Of a stretch of DNA of 64,000 nt, positions 48,424 to 58,273 are shown piece after piece; position 1 is the first letter of the stretch, and each line of letters starts with the position of its first letter. The notes below the pieces were generated by a model. It had not been told where the DNA came from. It made no database searches and was given only the letters and a program-made list of their open reading frames with translations. Origin of the DNA: Pseudoalteromonas sp. MMG007 (GTDB lineage: Bacteria; Pseudomonadota; Gammaproteobacteria; Enterobacterales; Alteromonadaceae); contig NZ_JAGJEI010000015.1 in NCBI RefSeq assembly GCF_018100985.1, positions 47,176-111,175 of the forward strand, read 5' to 3'. Both the position numbers and the translations under genes were made by a program.

Positions 48424-48441
48424 AGCTTACAGTTGTACGCT
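48424..48441. promoter_or_regulatory. FabR-type operator
   Basis: AGCTTACAGTTGTACGCT is an 18-bp near-palindrome (its reverse complement begins AGCGTACAAC), resembling the known FabR motif AGCGTACA-NN-TGTACGCT. It lies 14 bp before the desaturase start codon, suited to repression. Confidence 0.75.
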
Positions 48442-48454
48442 GAGAGTAAATACG

Positions 48455-49588
48455 ATGAATAAACCACCGATTATTTGGACGAATGTCCTGTTTTTTAGCC
48501 TAACCTTTTTGGCGGCTGCCACACTTGTACCTTGGTACGGCATTAGCTACGGATTTACCAGCGCACATTGGATTGCATTTGTAGGCTGCATGTTTTATGC
48601 AGGCCTATCTATCACTGCCGGATACCACAGATTATGGGCTCATAAAGCGTATAATGCACATCCTGCAGTTGAATTTATTTTTGCACTTGGCGGTGCTTTT
48701 GCATTACAAAACAGTGCCCTGCATTGGAGTAGCGATCATCGTATACACCACGGCCAAGTTGACGACCCAGTAAAAGACCCATACGCCGCAACTAACGGTT
48801 TTTGGTATAGCCATATTGGCTGGATGCTTCGTGATTACCAAGGTGACAGCTACGGTGATTACAGTAACTGTCGCGATTTACAACGCAATAAAATAGTTAT
48901 GTGGCAACACAAGCATTACTTAAAACTTGTTATAGCAATGAATGTAGGCCTTCCGCTTGTGCTTGGTTTATTGGTGGGTGATGTGTGGGGAATGCTAATT
49001 TTAGCCGGTTTACTGCGTTTGGTGCTAAGCCAGCATTTTACTTTTTTTATTAACTCAGTTGCGCATATTTGGGGCTCACGCCCATACACTGAAAAAAATA
49101 CTGCACGTGATAACGGCTTTTTAGCGTTATTTACTTATGGTGAGGGATATCACAACTTCCACCATATTTTTGCAAGCGACTACCGTAACGGTATTAAGTG
49201 GTTTCATTACGATCCTACAAAATGGATGATTCGCACATTAGCGGCACTGGGTTTAGCCAGCAAATTAAAACGCACTCCGGTCGAACGTATAGAAAAAGCA
49301 AAGGCCGAAACGCTCATGAGTAAAACCCAAACTCGCCTTGCAAAATTGCCTTTAGCCCAAGATAAGCTTACATTATTACAACAAGAGTACGATTTATTGC
49401 TGAAAAAACTGCAAAATTATTGTTCACTACAAAAACAAGTGTTAGAAGTTAAAAAAAATAACATGGCAAAGCAGTGTGAACAATCAGCATTAATGGCACA
49501 ATACCATGAGTTGGAAGCCGCCTGGGAAAATCAAAAACAGGCATGGCTAGCACTTAATGCGAGGTTATTAAAAGCCTCTTTTAATTAA
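48455..49588 (+). CDS. Delta-9 acyl-CoA/acyl-lipid desaturase
   Basis: Di-iron membrane enzyme of 377 residues that inserts a double bond into saturated acyl chains. The three histidine boxes are HRLWAH, HRIHH and HNFHH. About four hydrophobic stretches precede the last box. A C-terminal extension of roughly 90 residues is predicted coiled coil. Its likely role is membrane fluidity in the cold, under FabR control. It is followed closely by sthA. Confidence 0.95.
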   Translation: MNKPPIIWTNVLFFSLTFLAAATLVPWYGISYGFTSAHWIAFVGCMFYAGLSITAGYHRLWAHKAYNAHPAVEFIFALGGAFALQNSALHWSSDHRIHHGQVDDPVKDPYAATNGFWYSHIGWMLRDYQGDSYGDYSNCRDLQRNKIVMWQHKHYLKLVIAMNVGLPLVLGLLVGDVWGMLILAGLLRLVLSQHFTFFINSVAHIWGSRPYTEKNTARDNGFLALFTYGEGYHNFHHIFASDYRNGIKWFHYDPTKWMIRTLAALGLASKLKRTPVERIEKAKAETLMSKTQTRLAKLPLAQDKLTLLQQEYDLLLKKLQNYCSLQKQVLEVKKNNMAKQCEQSALMAQYHELEAAWENQKQAWLALNARLLKASFN

Positions 49589-49601
49589 TTTAGGAGTGGC
49601 T

Positions 49602-51032
49602 GTGGCCAAACAACCAGAACAAAAAAAAGTACCCGTGACATACCAATATGACGCAATAATTATTGGCACGGGTCCTGGCGGTGAAGGTACCGCCATGAAC
49701 CTTTCAAAAAACGACAAAAAAGTAGCGGTTATTGAGCGCCAAGAAACTGTAGGCGGCGGCTGTGTACATTGGGGTACTATTCCTTCAAAAGCGCTACGTC
49801 ACTCGGTTAGTCGTTACATTGAATACAAAGCAAACCCATTATTCAATGTAGGCGAGCGCCCTAGCCGTTTAACTTTTCCTGATATTTTACGTCACGCTAG
49901 TTCGGTTATTTCTAAACAGTCTAATTTACGCAGTAGTTTTTACGACCGTAACCGCATTCATATGTTTCAAGGCGATGCGAGCTTTGTAGACAAGCACACG
50001 GTAGAAGTTAAACGTAATGATGGCTCAACTGAACGCCTAACAGCAAAAACGATTGTAATAGCTACAGGCTCACGCCCTTATCGTCCACCAGAGGTAGACT
50101 TTAGCCACTCTCGTATTTACGAAAGTGACACTATACTCGGCCTTGAGCACGACCCACACCGTGTACTTATATATGGTGCGGGGGTTATTGGCTGTGAGTA
50201 CGCTTCTATATTTAAAGGTTTAGGCGCTAAAGTTGATTTAGTTAACACCCGCGACCGTTTACTTGCCTTTATGGATGCTGAAATATCAGATGCGCTTAGC
50301 TACCACTTTTGGAATAGCGGCATTGTTATTCGCCATAATGAAGAGTTTGATCGAATAGAGACACGTGATGACTGCGTTATTATGCATTTAAAATCGGGCA
50401 AACGTGTAAAGGCTGACTGTATTTTATTTGCTAATGGCCGAACTGGTAACACTGATACACTGAACCTTGAAGCCATTGGCTTAAAAGCTGATAGCCGTGG
50501 CCAGCTTAAAGTTAACGAAACATACCAAACAGAAGTAGACAACGTGTACGCTGTGGGTGATGTAATTGGCTACCCTAGCCTTGCCAGTGCTGCATTTGAT
50601 CAAGGCCGTATAGCTGCTGATGCGATTGCCTGTGGTAATTGTGAAGATAAGCTAATTATAGATATTCCTGCTGGTATTTATACTATTCCAGAAATGAGCT
50701 CTGTGGGTAAAACCGAGCAAGAACTTACCGCAGCTAAAGTACCTTATGAAGTTGGCCGTGCTCAGTTTAAACATTTAGCGCGCGCGCAAATTGCAGGCAC
50801 TGAAGTAGGTAGCTTAAAAATATTATTCCACACCGAAACCAAAGAAGTACTTGGCGTACATTGCTTTGGTGAACGTGCCTCTGAAATTGTTCACATTGGC
50901 CAAGCCATTATGGAACAAAAAAATGGCGGCAATAATATCGATTATTTCGTAAATACCACGTTTAACTACCCAACGATGGCTGAAGCCTACCGTGTTGCAG
51001 CGTTAAATGGTTTAAATCGCTTATTTAAATAA
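49602..51032 (+). CDS. sthA: Soluble pyridine nucleotide transhydrogenase
   Basis: Flavoprotein that transfers hydride between NADPH and NAD+, balancing the two pools. The start chosen is the GTG at 49602, 5 nt after AGGAG (476 aa); a GTG at 49596 overlaps that site. FAD motif [10 protein letters not shown] is present, but only one cysteine of the usual redox pair remains ([16 protein letters not shown]), which is the SthA hallmark, along with [11 protein letters not shown]. Desaturation consumes NAD(P)H, so co-location with the desaturase is sensible. Confidence 0.95.
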   Translation: MAKQPEQKKVPVTYQYDAIIIGTGPGGEGTAMNLSKNDKKVAVIERQETVGGGCVHWGTIPSKALRHSVSRYIEYKANPLFNVGERPSRLTFPDILRHASSVISKQSNLRSSFYDRNRIHMFQGDASFVDKHTVEVKRNDGSTERLTAKTIVIATGSRPYRPPEVDFSHSRIYESDTILGLEHDPHRVLIYGAGVIGCEYASIFKGLGAKVDLVNTRDRLLAFMDAEISDALSYHFWNSGIVIRHNEEFDRIETRDDCVIMHLKSGKRVKADCILFANGRTGNTDTLNLEAIGLKADSRGQLKVNETYQTEVDNVYAVGDVIGYPSLASAAFDQGRIAADAIACGNCEDKLIIDIPAGIYTIPEMSSVGKTEQELTAAKVPYEVGRAQFKHLARAQIAGTEVGSLKILFHTETKEVLGVHCFGERASEIVHIGQAIMEQKNGGNNIDYFVNTTFNYPTMAEAYRVAALNGLNRLFK

Positions 51033-51075
51033 TCGCTTCAATAAGTAGTTTTAAAAGCCTTTATAAATAGGTAAC

Positions 51076-51103
51076 AAAAAACCCGCAACTTAGCGGGTTT
51101 TTT
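51076..51103. terminator. Bidirectional terminator of sthA and hemE
   Basis: An 11-bp stem, AAAAAACCCGC (51076-51086) with its complement at 51093-51103 and a 6-nt loop. Flanking A and T tracts serve both convergent genes. Confidence 0.88.
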
Positions 51104-51139
51104 ACTTTTAAACAGTTTTAAAGCTTGTTTAAGTGGCTA

Positions 51140-52204
51140 TTACTTATGGTACTTAGCACTAAGCTCATGTACTGCATTAATGAATACGCCAGCATTTTCA
51201 GGATCTACGTCAGGCGTAATACCGTGGCCTAAGTTAAATACGTGTCCATTGCCTGTGCCAAAATCTTCTAAAATAGTACCTACTTCTTGGCGTATACGAT
51301 CTGGCGTACCATGAAGCATTGATGGGTCCATATTACCTTGTAGCGCCACTTTATCGCCTACACGGCGTTTAGCGTCGCTAATGTTAATAGTCCAATCTAG
51401 ACCCACTGCATCACAGCCTGTAGCCGCTATAGCTTCAATCCATTGGCCACCGTTTTTAGTAAATAGCGTTACCGGTACTTTACGACCATCGTATTCGCGA
51501 ATTAAACCATCTACGATTTTGTGCATGTACTGCAATGAGAACTCGTTGTAATCACGCGGGCTTAAAACGCCGCCCCATGAGTCAAATACCATCAACGATT
51601 GCGCGCCGGCTTTTACTTGCGCGTTTAAGTAATCAATCACCGAATCAGCGAGTTTATCGAGTAATAAATGAAGTGTTTGCGGCTCTGCAAACGCCATTTT
51701 TTTAATTTTACCGAATACTTTACTGCTACCGCCTTCAACCATGTAAGTAGCAAGTGTCCACGGTGAACCCGAAAAACCAATTAATGGTACTTCGCCTTTA
51801 AGTTCACGACGTATGGTACTTACTGCATTCATTACATAACCAAGCTCGTCAGTTGGATCGAGTTTTGGAATTTTTTTAACATCAGCGAGTGACGAAATTG
51901 GGTTTTCAAACTTAGGACCTTCGCCAGTTTCAAAGTACAAACCTAAGCCCATTGCATCAGGAATGGTTAAAATATCGCTAAATAAAATAGCGGCATCTAA
52001 TGGGTAACGACGAAGTGGTTGTAGTGTTACCTCACAGGCAAGTTCAGCATTACGGCACAGGCTCATAAAATCGCCCGCTTGTGCACGTGTAGCACGGTAC
52101 TCTGGTAAATAGCGTCCTGCTTGGCGCATCATCCATACCGGTGTTACATCAACTGGTTGTTTTGCAAGTGCACGTAAATAACGGTCGTTTTTTAATTCGC
52201 TCAT
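51140..52204 (-). CDS. hemE: Uroporphyrinogen decarboxylase
   Basis: Cytosolic heme-pathway enzyme converting uroporphyrinogen III to coproporphyrinogen III. The start at 52204 gives 354 residues beginning [13 protein letters not shown], the normal N-terminus; an upstream 36-codon extension in frame is not conserved-looking. Signatures are [28 protein letters not shown] and [13 protein letters not shown]. Confidence 0.97.
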   Translation of the reverse strand: MSELKNDRYLRALAKQPVDVTPVWMMRQAGRYLPEYRATRAQAGDFMSLCRNAELACEVTLQPLRRYPLDAAILFSDILTIPDAMGLGLYFETGEGPKFENPISSLADVKKIPKLDPTDELGYVMNAVSTIRRELKGEVPLIGFSGSPWTLATYMVEGGSSKVFGKIKKMAFAEPQTLHLLLDKLADSVIDYLNAQVKAGAQSLMVFDSWGGVLSPRDYNEFSLQYMHKIVDGLIREYDGRKVPVTLFTKNGGQWIEAIAATGCDAVGLDWTINISDAKRRVGDKVALQGNMDPSMLHGTPDRIRQEVGTILEDFGTGNGHVFNLGHGITPDVDPENAGVFINAVHELSAKYHK

Positions 52205-52442
52205 AGCGTAAATGATCCTAAGGCTTGTAGAAATTGTGCAAGATTGTATCACCATATTCATCCCCCCTCTATTGCTTAGGGACGAAAAGATTGGATAGCT
52301 GTTTGAGATCAAGGTTTGTTGCTAATAAACACCTTTTTGATTAGTAAACAAGCAAAAACAACTAACAATAAAAACTTTTTGTTAATACGTTTGCAACATC
52401 ACGAAAACCTTGATATTGTTTGTCCCGCGTTAACAAGAACAA

Positions 52443-52573
52443 TAATAAAAATCTTAAAACAATAAAAATAATAGTTTTAATATAACAATAATAAAAATTA
52501 CCCCATAAAAATAAGAAAACTTGTACTAACAAGTCATTGAAAGAAATTAGACCACCGTAACTGGTGGTTTTTT
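52443..52573 (+). ncRNA. Candidate small RNA upstream of rsd
   Basis: Plus-strand signals with no gene between them: -35-like TTGTCC (52420-52425), 17 bp, -10-like TAATAA (52443-52448), then a hairpin (ACTTGT/ACAAGT, 52519-52534), then a terminator hairpin ACCACC/GGTGGT followed by TTTTTT (52551-52573). The transcript would be about 120 nt and A-rich, without a convincing reading frame. It could also be the leader of rsd with an early terminator. Confidence 0.45.
52551..52573 (+). terminator. Plus-strand terminator in the hemE-rsd gap
   Basis: ACCACC (52551-52556) pairs with GGTGGT (52563-52568) over a 6-nt loop, followed by a T-run to 52573. The only gene upstream, hemE, is on the other strand, so this ends an unseen plus-strand transcript. 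Confidence 0.7.
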
Positions 52574-52732
52574 CTTGCCTGCAATAAAATTTCCTGTCTA
52601 AATATCTTTTAAAAAGTACAACCCGTAAGAAGGCTACTTTACTTGTTGATATACGCGCTAATTAAATATATCTTGATGTACATAAACTTTATTATTTTAA
52701 ATTAAAAGACCAACCCAGCTAGGAGAACAATT

Positions 52733-53197
52733 ATGCTGACGCGTGTAGAAAAAGCTCAACAAAAATGGGGTGGTAGCCACACAGTAATTGATAAATGGCT
52801 TAACGAACGCCAAGAACTTATTGTGTTGTATTGTAAAATGGCTGGTTTTTCACCTTACGATAAAAAAGATCATGCACTGCCAGAGCCGCAAGTTATTGAG
52901 TCTTTTTGCCAACTCTTAATGGATTACCTATCAGCTGGGCATTTTGAGGTATATGACGATATTGCAAAAGCGTGTGAAAAAAAAGGCTTACAAAGCCAAG
53001 AGCTTGCAAACTCTATTTACCCGCGAATTTCAAATACAACTGATGTAGCGCTAGATTTTAACGATAAATACGCCGAAGTAGATAAAGAAGACTTATTAGC
53101 TGATTTCGATAAAGATTTATCAATTGTTGGAGAAGCACTTGAAGCCCGTTTTGCACTTGAAGATGAGCTAATTGATAACTTGTTTTCCAACCACTAA
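52733..53197 (+). CDS. rsd: Anti-sigma-70 factor Rsd/AlgQ
   Basis: Helical protein of 154 residues that binds region 4 of sigma-70, freeing RNA polymerase for alternative sigmas in stationary phase. Recognised by LTRVEKAQQKWGG at the N-terminus, WLNERQELIVLYCKMAG and FCQLLMDYLSAGHFEVYDDI. AGGAG lies 7 nt before the ATG. It is adjacent to hemE, a common arrangement. Confidence 0.93.
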   Translation: MLTRVEKAQQKWGGSHTVIDKWLNERQELIVLYCKMAGFSPYDKKDHALPEPQVIESFCQLLMDYLSAGHFEVYDDIAKACEKKGLQSQELANSIYPRISNTTDVALDFNDKYAEVDKEDLLADFDKDLSIVGEALEARFALEDELIDNLFSNH

Positions 53198-53213
53198 ATT
53201 AATTGAACACATT

Positions 53214-53240
53214 AAAAAAGGGACCTAAGGTCCCTTTTTT
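53214..53240. terminator. Bidirectional terminator of rsd and the FKBP gene
   Basis: AAAAAAGGGACC (53214-53225) pairs with GGTCCCTTTTTT (53229-53240) over a 3-nt loop. A long T-run is present on each strand. Confidence 0.92.
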
Positions 53241-53262
53241 TTGCATTTGTACAATAAGCTTA

Positions 53263-54009
53263 TTATTGCGCAGGTGCTTCTTCATTTTGAATTTCAAGTA
53301 ATTCAACTTCAAATACTAATGTTGAATTAGCAGGGATTTTACCTAAATCGCGATCACCATAAGCAAGTTCTGAAGGAATAGTAAACTTGTACTTAGACCC
53401 TACAGACATAAGCTGTAAACCTTCAGTCCAACCTGCAATTACGCGGTTAAGAGGGAAAGTTGTAGGCTCGTTACGAGCGTATGAGCTATCAAACTCAGTG
53501 CCGTCTAATAGAGTACCTTTGTAGTGAACTTTAACTACATCAGTTGCTACTGGCTTTTCACCGTCGCCTTCGCTAAGTACTTCGTACTGAAGACCAGACT
53601 CAGTTACTGTAACGCCTTCTTTTTTAGCATTTTCTTCTAGGTATTTTTTACCTGCTTCTTTGCTTTTTTCAGACTCTACTTTTGCTTTTGCTTCTTGCTT
53701 AGTACGCACTGATGTATCTAGCTCAGTAAGTACTTCACGAATTTTTTCTTCGTCAATTTTTGCATTGCCAGCAAGCGCATCTTCAAAACCACGAATTAAA
53801 AGTGCTTGGTCTAGTTCAATACCAATTTCTGATTTGTCTGCAAGATCTTTATTTAAAAAGTTACCTACAGATGCACCAATACCGTATGCTTGTTGCTGTT
53901 CTACAGTGTCTAATTTAACTTCAGCTTTTTCTTGTTTTGCTTCTTGATTACAAGCTGTAAGCGCTAAAACTGACGCTGCAATCAATGACAATCTAATCGT
54001 CTTTTTCAT
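53263..54009 (-). CDS. fkpA: FKBP-type peptidyl-prolyl isomerase, lipoprotein (FkpA-like)
   Basis: Periplasmic folding helper of 248 residues from the ATG at 54009 (GGAG upstream), with lipobox LTAC. An N-terminal helical dimerisation domain (about 35-140; AYGIGASVGNFL) precedes the C-terminal FKBP domain (VHYKGTLLDGTEFDSSY, VIAGWTEGLQLM, YGDR). It resembles FkpA or Mip of other bacteria, but the lipoprotein signal distinguishes it from E. coli FkpA. Confidence 0.93.
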   Translation of the reverse strand: MKKTIRLSLIAASVLALTACNQEAKQEKAEVKLDTVEQQQAYGIGASVGNFLNKDLADKSEIGIELDQALLIRGFEDALAGNAKIDEEKIREVLTELDTSVRTKQEAKAKVESEKSKEAGKKYLEENAKKEGVTVTESGLQYEVLSEGDGEKPVATDVVKVHYKGTLLDGTEFDSSYARNEPTTFPLNRVIAGWTEGLQLMSVGSKYKFTIPSELAYGDRDLGKIPANSTLVFEVELLEIQNEEAPAQ

Positions 54010-54223
54010 TTTAAATCTCCGACACACTTTGCAGTTGTCATTTTAATGTATTATTACTAGTTAAAGATCAACGGCCCACATGATAGGCTGCTTGTTTAAT
54101 GACTAAATTTCACGTTGTTAGCTAAACTAAAACATATCCAGTGATTAGACAAACAACCTAGGCCTTAAACGTGACCTAGTCTAACCTCTCAATCACGAAG
54201 AGTTAAGGGAAAATACCTGTATT

Positions 54224-55222
54224 ATGTCGATATTTCGTACTTTTTTAATCGTATTTAGCTGTTTTTTAGCTATCGCCTGTACCGAAAAAAAACAGCAGGC
54301 TGTAGCTAGTTACGAACACGCAGCGCAAGGCGCGTTTTCGTCAGCGTTATCTAACGATGGTAAATACAGCTTAATCTCTTCTATCAACCATGGGGTCGCA
54401 CTGTGGGATAATCAACAGCAGGTATTAAAATATCAATGGTATCAGCAGCAATCGCAAGACAGTTTAGTTTATGCCGTTGCTATAGCGTTTGATAACAGCG
54501 TGGCTGTTACCGCAGAAAAAACCACCTTTGCCGTATGGGATATAACCACAGGCAAAAATAAAGGTTACTACGAAATACAAAAAGCCAGTATTCGTGATAT
54601 CGCTATTAGTAACCAAGGTCGTAGTGTTTTATACGGTCGAAGCGACGGTGTTGTGGTTTTCATAAACCTTGAAACAGGACGTCGTATCGAATTTTTAGGC
54701 CATCAAGATAAAGTAAACACTGTTGATTTATCACCTAACGGGCGCTATGCATTAAGCGGCTCTAACGATTACGTTGCTTATTTTTGGGACACACGTACAG
54801 GGCAAGTAATTCATCGCTTTAACCACCCTACTCGTGTAACCCAAGTAACGCTTGACCCTCAAGGTCGCTATGCATTTACCGCAGATAGTATGAAGCAAGC
54901 ACATGTATGGAAGCTGACTACAGGTGACCTTGTGAGTAAACTGGCGTATATTGCGCGTCAGAAAATTTTTACTGCGGTACGCTTTAATGAGCAAGGTACA
55001 TTGCTTGCTACGGGCTCGCCTAATAAGCGTGTTGATTTATGGCAATTACCCAGCGGTGAAAAAATTCAAACTTGGCAAGTAACGCCGCGCGAAGGCAGTA
55101 AGCCTAAATCGGCAGTGGTGTTAGATGTAACGTTTATACAAAACGGCAAGTCGTTGTTAACCGAGAGCTCAAGCGGTATCGCTGAGCGCTTTATTATACG
55201 AGAAGATAATGAACACAATTGA
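54224..55222 (+). CDS. WD40-repeat lipoprotein
   Basis: 332 residues with a lipoprotein signal (lipobox AIAC) and about six WD40-like blades (SALSNDGKYSLISS, VALWDN, FAVWDITTGK, VNTVDLSPNGRYALSGSNDYVAYFWDTRTG, AHVWKLTTGD, VDLWQLPSGE). It is a probable envelope scaffold for protein interactions; no partner is known. Its 3' end overlaps slyX by 14 bp. Confidence 0.85.
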   Translation: MSIFRTFLIVFSCFLAIACTEKKQQAVASYEHAAQGAFSSALSNDGKYSLISSINHGVALWDNQQQVLKYQWYQQQSQDSLVYAVAIAFDNSVAVTAEKTTFAVWDITTGKNKGYYEIQKASIRDIAISNQGRSVLYGRSDGVVVFINLETGRRIEFLGHQDKVNTVDLSPNGRYALSGSNDYVAYFWDTRTGQVIHRFNHPTRVTQVTLDPQGRYAFTADSMKQAHVWKLTTGDLVSKLAYIARQKIFTAVRFNEQGTLLATGSPNKRVDLWQLPSGEKIQTWQVTPREGSKPKSAVVLDVTFIQNGKSLLTESSSGIAERFIIREDNEHN

Positions 55223-55421
55223 ACATCGCTTAATGGAACTTGAAGCCAAAGTGGCTTTTCAAGACGAAACGATTGATATATTAAATGACGAGCTAAAAGC
55301 GCACCAACAGCAGCTTGCAAAAATGAAGCGTCAAACTGAGCTACTAGCAGAAAAGCTAAAAGAGTCGCAGCAGCCATCGTTAATGTCGCAAATGCAAGAG
55401 CCTCCGCCGCCACATTACTAA
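55209..55421 (+). CDS. slyX: SlyX-family coiled-coil protein
   Basis: 70 residues, almost all one coiled coil (IEHRLMELEAKVAFQDETIDILND), ending PPPPHY as usual for SlyX. The function is unknown. The start lies within the end of the WD40 gene. Confidence 0.93.
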   Translation: MNTIEHRLMELEAKVAFQDETIDILNDELKAHQQQLAKMKRQTELLAEKLKESQQPSLMSQMQEPPPPHY

Positions 55422-55437
55422 ACACGCGACAAAATAA

Positions 55438-55460
55438 AAACCGGGTTAATCGCCCGGTTT
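55438..55460. terminator. Bidirectional terminator overlapping the end of yheV
   Basis: AAACCGGG (55438-55445) pairs with CCCGGTTT (55453-55460). The 7-nt loop contains the TAA stop of the minus-strand zinc-ribbon gene, so its last codons form one arm. Confidence 0.85.
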
Positions 55461-55649
55461 AAATACACCAATTACTTGTTCAAATTGGCGAGTTGACGCC
55501 TGAACAGCATTATCGGGTTGCGACATTTTATGCCCACACTCAACACACTCTACTTTTTCAACATCATGTTCTCTGTATAGCATCATGGTATCCATAGCTT
55601 TACACTCAGGGCACGACGCACCAGCAATAAATCGCTTCTTTTGTCTCAC
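55446..55649 (-). CDS. yheV: Zinc-ribbon protein of the YheV family
   Basis: 67 residues with two Cys pairs, CPEC and CVECG, spaced as a zinc ribbon, and a basic N-terminus. It is found next to slyX and yheS in many gammaproteobacteria. Function unknown. Confidence 0.92.
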   Translation of the reverse strand: MRQKKRFIAGASCPECKAMDTMMLYREHDVEKVECVECGHKMSQPDNAVQASTRQFEQVIGVFKPGD

Positions 55650-55781
55650 AACATTTTTCCTGTGGTTTGAACTGTGGCTATTTTATCGTATAACTTCACC
55701 TGTTGATACGCTTGATAAGCGCATTAAGTTCTATGGTATGATAGGCGCAACTTAACAAGGGCACAGTAAAGTAACGCATTC

Positions 55782-57704
55782 ATGATCCAAATATCAGAAA
55801 TAGAACTACTTCGTGGCGGTAAAGCCTTATTAAAAAATGCATCAGCCACTTTATTTCCAGAACATAAAGTTGGCCTTGTAGGAGCCAATGGCTGCGGAAA
55901 ATCAACGTTATTTGGTTTATTAAAATCAGAACTACAGTTAGACGCCGGTAGCTGCAGCATCCCTAAAGATTGGTCTATCGCCTCTGTTAAGCAAGAAACC
56001 CCAGCCCTTGAAATAAGCGCCATTGATTATGTACTGCAAGGCCACCCTGAATATTACGCGCTGCGTATTGCCCTTCGTGAAGCAGAGCAAAGCAATGATG
56101 GCGATACACAAGCTAAAGTACACATTCAATTAGAAAATATTAAAGGCTATAGCATAGAGTCTAAGGCTGGCGAATTACTGCATGGTTTAGGCTTTGCTAA
56201 CAATCAAATAGAAAACCCCGTAAGCGCATTCTCTGGTGGTTGGCGTATGCGTTTAAACCTTGCTCAAGCATTGATACGCGACGCCGATTTACTGCTACTT
56301 GATGAACCAACTAACCACCTTGATTTAGATGCAGTATATTGGCTTGAGCGCTTTTTACGTGCCTACACTGGCACCCTTGTACTTATATCGCATGACCGTG
56401 AGTTTTTAGATGCAGTAGTTGATCAAATCTGGCATGTAGATAAGCAACTTATTAATGTGTACAAAGGCAACTACTCGCAATTTGAGCGCCAAAAAGCAGA
56501 GCGCTTACTACAGCAGCAAGCTATGTTTGAAAAGCAACAAGATCAAATTGCACACCTTGAGCAGTTTATTACGCGCTTTAAAGCAAAAGCCAGTAAAGCC
56601 AAACAAGCACAAAGCCGCGTAAAAGCCCTAGAGCGCATGGAAAAGCTAGCACCTGCCCATGCCGATTCACCGTTTAACTTTGAATTTGCAGAGCCAACAG
56701 CCCTTCCAAACCCACTTATGAGCTTAGATAAAGCGAAAGCGGGCTATGGTGAAGTCACTATTTTAAATAATATAGAGCTTAATTTAGTCCCTGGTAGTCG
56801 TATTGCTTTACTTGGCCGAAATGGCGCAGGTAAATCAACGCTAATTAAACTACTCTCTGGTGATTTAGAGCCACAAGCAGGTAAGGTTGTGCAGCACCAT
56901 GGTTTAAACATTGGCTACTTTGCGCAGCATCAACTTGAATCGCTTGATTTAAAAGCCAGCGCTATTACGCATTTACAGCGTTTAAACCCTAAAGCCACTG
57001 AGCAATCGCTGCGTGACTTTTTAGGTGGCTTTGCTTTCATTGGCGACAAAGCACTTGAGCCGGTAGCCCCCTTTTCGGGCGGCGAAAAAGCACGCTTAGT
57101 GCTTGCCATGTTGGTATATCAAAAACCTAACTTACTGTTACTTGATGAGCCAACTAACCACCTTGATTTAGAAATGCGCCATGCACTTGTTATGGCACTA
57201 CAAGGTTTTGAAGGCGCCATGGTTACTGTATCGCACGACCGCCACATGCTTAAAAATACCGCCGATGAGTTTTACCTAGTCGATGACGGCAAAGTAACTC
57301 AGTTTGGTTACGACTTAGATGCGTATTATCAATGGTTACTCAATGCCAATAAAGAAGCTGTTAAAGCCCAGCAAAATGATGAGCCTAAAGCTAACTCAGG
57401 TGTTAACCGAAAAGAGCAAAAACGCCTAGAAGCCGAATTTAGAAAAGCCATTCAACCGCTTAAAAAACAAATTGAAAAGCTTGAAAAGCAACTAGACAAA
57501 TACTCTGCAGAGCTTAGCGAAGTAGAGGTCGCACTTGGCGATAACGAACTCTACAACGACGACAATAAAGCTCAGCTAAAAGAGTTAATTGCTAAGCAAG
57601 CAATGCTCACACCTAAACTTAACGACATTGAAGAAGAGCTCCTCATGGCGCTTGAAGAAATGGAAGAAAAAGAACAGGCCTTTGCCGATGAACTTGCTCA
57701 ATAG
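55782..57704 (+). CDS. yheS: ABC-F ATPase YheS
   Basis: Cytosolic, non-transporting ABC protein of 640 residues that acts on the ribosome. It has two ATP domains: Walker A GANGCGKST and GRNGAGKST, signatures FSGGWRMR and FSGGEKAR, and DEPTNHLD twice. A charged linker (about 240-300) lies between them, and a C-terminal coiled coil (about 530-640) ends the protein. The neighbourhood with yheT and yheU identifies YheS rather than Uup. Confidence 0.93.
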   Translation: MIQISEIELLRGGKALLKNASATLFPEHKVGLVGANGCGKSTLFGLLKSELQLDAGSCSIPKDWSIASVKQETPALEISAIDYVLQGHPEYYALRIALREAEQSNDGDTQAKVHIQLENIKGYSIESKAGELLHGLGFANNQIENPVSAFSGGWRMRLNLAQALIRDADLLLLDEPTNHLDLDAVYWLERFLRAYTGTLVLISHDREFLDAVVDQIWHVDKQLINVYKGNYSQFERQKAERLLQQQAMFEKQQDQIAHLEQFITRFKAKASKAKQAQSRVKALERMEKLAPAHADSPFNFEFAEPTALPNPLMSLDKAKAGYGEVTILNNIELNLVPGSRIALLGRNGAGKSTLIKLLSGDLEPQAGKVVQHHGLNIGYFAQHQLESLDLKASAITHLQRLNPKATEQSLRDFLGGFAFIGDKALEPVAPFSGGEKARLVLAMLVYQKPNLLLLDEPTNHLDLEMRHALVMALQGFEGAMVTVSHDRHMLKNTADEFYLVDDGKVTQFGYDLDAYYQWLLNANKEAVKAQQNDEPKANSGVNRKEQKRLEAEFRKAIQPLKKQIEKLEKQLDKYSAELSEVEVALGDNELYNDDNKAQLKELIAKQAMLTPKLNDIEEELLMALEEMEEKEQAFADELAQ

Positions 57705-58110
57705 CAATGACTTTTGGCAATTTGCGTGCACCTTGTACGCAAAGCCTGGGCAACAACAAACCTTGCTGGCACTGCAAAATCAGCAAGGTAAAAATGTTAA
57801 TGTGTGTCTATTTTTACTGTATTTAGACTCACTTAAACTTAGCATTAGCGCCGAGCAGCTGAGTGACTTAATAGCCTCAATTAACGAATTTGATACGCAA
57901 GCGCTTAAGCCTCTTCGCTCTGCCCGTAGCTATTTGAAAGAACATCAGCATACGATTAGTGACTACGCAATAATACGTAAAGCGCTATTAAGCGCCGAGT
58001 TAAAACTTGAAAAGCAGCAACAGCAAATGCTTGTTGATAAAGCTAACCAGTTCAAAATGTTAGAAGTGATAAAACCTAATAATATCGAGCTATACGTAAA
58101 GCTAGCCTAA
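57688..58110 (+). CDS. TIGR02444-family protein
   Basis: 140 residues from the ATG at 57688, which overlaps the yheS end by 17 bp; a longer frame starting at 57589 lies inside yheS and is rejected. The FWQFACTLYAKPGQQQTLLALQ opening and VNVCLFLLYLDSL are diagnostic of this small gammaproteobacterial family of unknown function. Confidence 0.88.
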   Translation: MNLLNSNDFWQFACTLYAKPGQQQTLLALQNQQGKNVNVCLFLLYLDSLKLSISAEQLSDLIASINEFDTQALKPLRSARSYLKEHQHTISDYAIIRKALLSAELKLEKQQQQMLVDKANQFKMLEVIKPNNIELYVKLA

Positions 58111-58152
58111 ATTAAAACAGCACTTCGGTAATAATCTAATAGTCTTTAAAAC

Positions 58153-58244
58153 ATGATCTAAATCAACTTAGAGTGGTTACTCTTCCCACTTAGAAAAATA
58201 GTTTGATCTCGATCACATTACTCCCTGCAAACTCCCTCTATGAT
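58153..58244 (+). promoter_or_regulatory. Class II FNR-type promoter of the DUF3149 gene
   Basis: TTGAT-CTCG-ATCAC (58203-58216) matches the FNR box TTGAT-N4-ATCAA with one change. A -10 TATGAT (58239-58244) follows; the predicted start near 58251 puts the box centre at -41.5, the class II position. A second box, ATGAT-CTAA-ATCAA (58153-58166), lies 50 bp upstream. Activation at low oxygen is inferred. Confidence 0.72.
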
Positions 58245-58273
58245 TAACTCATCAACCAACGAGGAGAAAACTC

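Noticed and set aside
52205..52312. 36-codon extension of hemE
   Set aside because: The family N-terminus begins at 52204; the extension is not HemE-like.
57589..57687. Upstream extension of the TIGR02444 gene
   Set aside because: Lies out of frame in yheS coding sequence; the family motif starts after the ATG at 57688.
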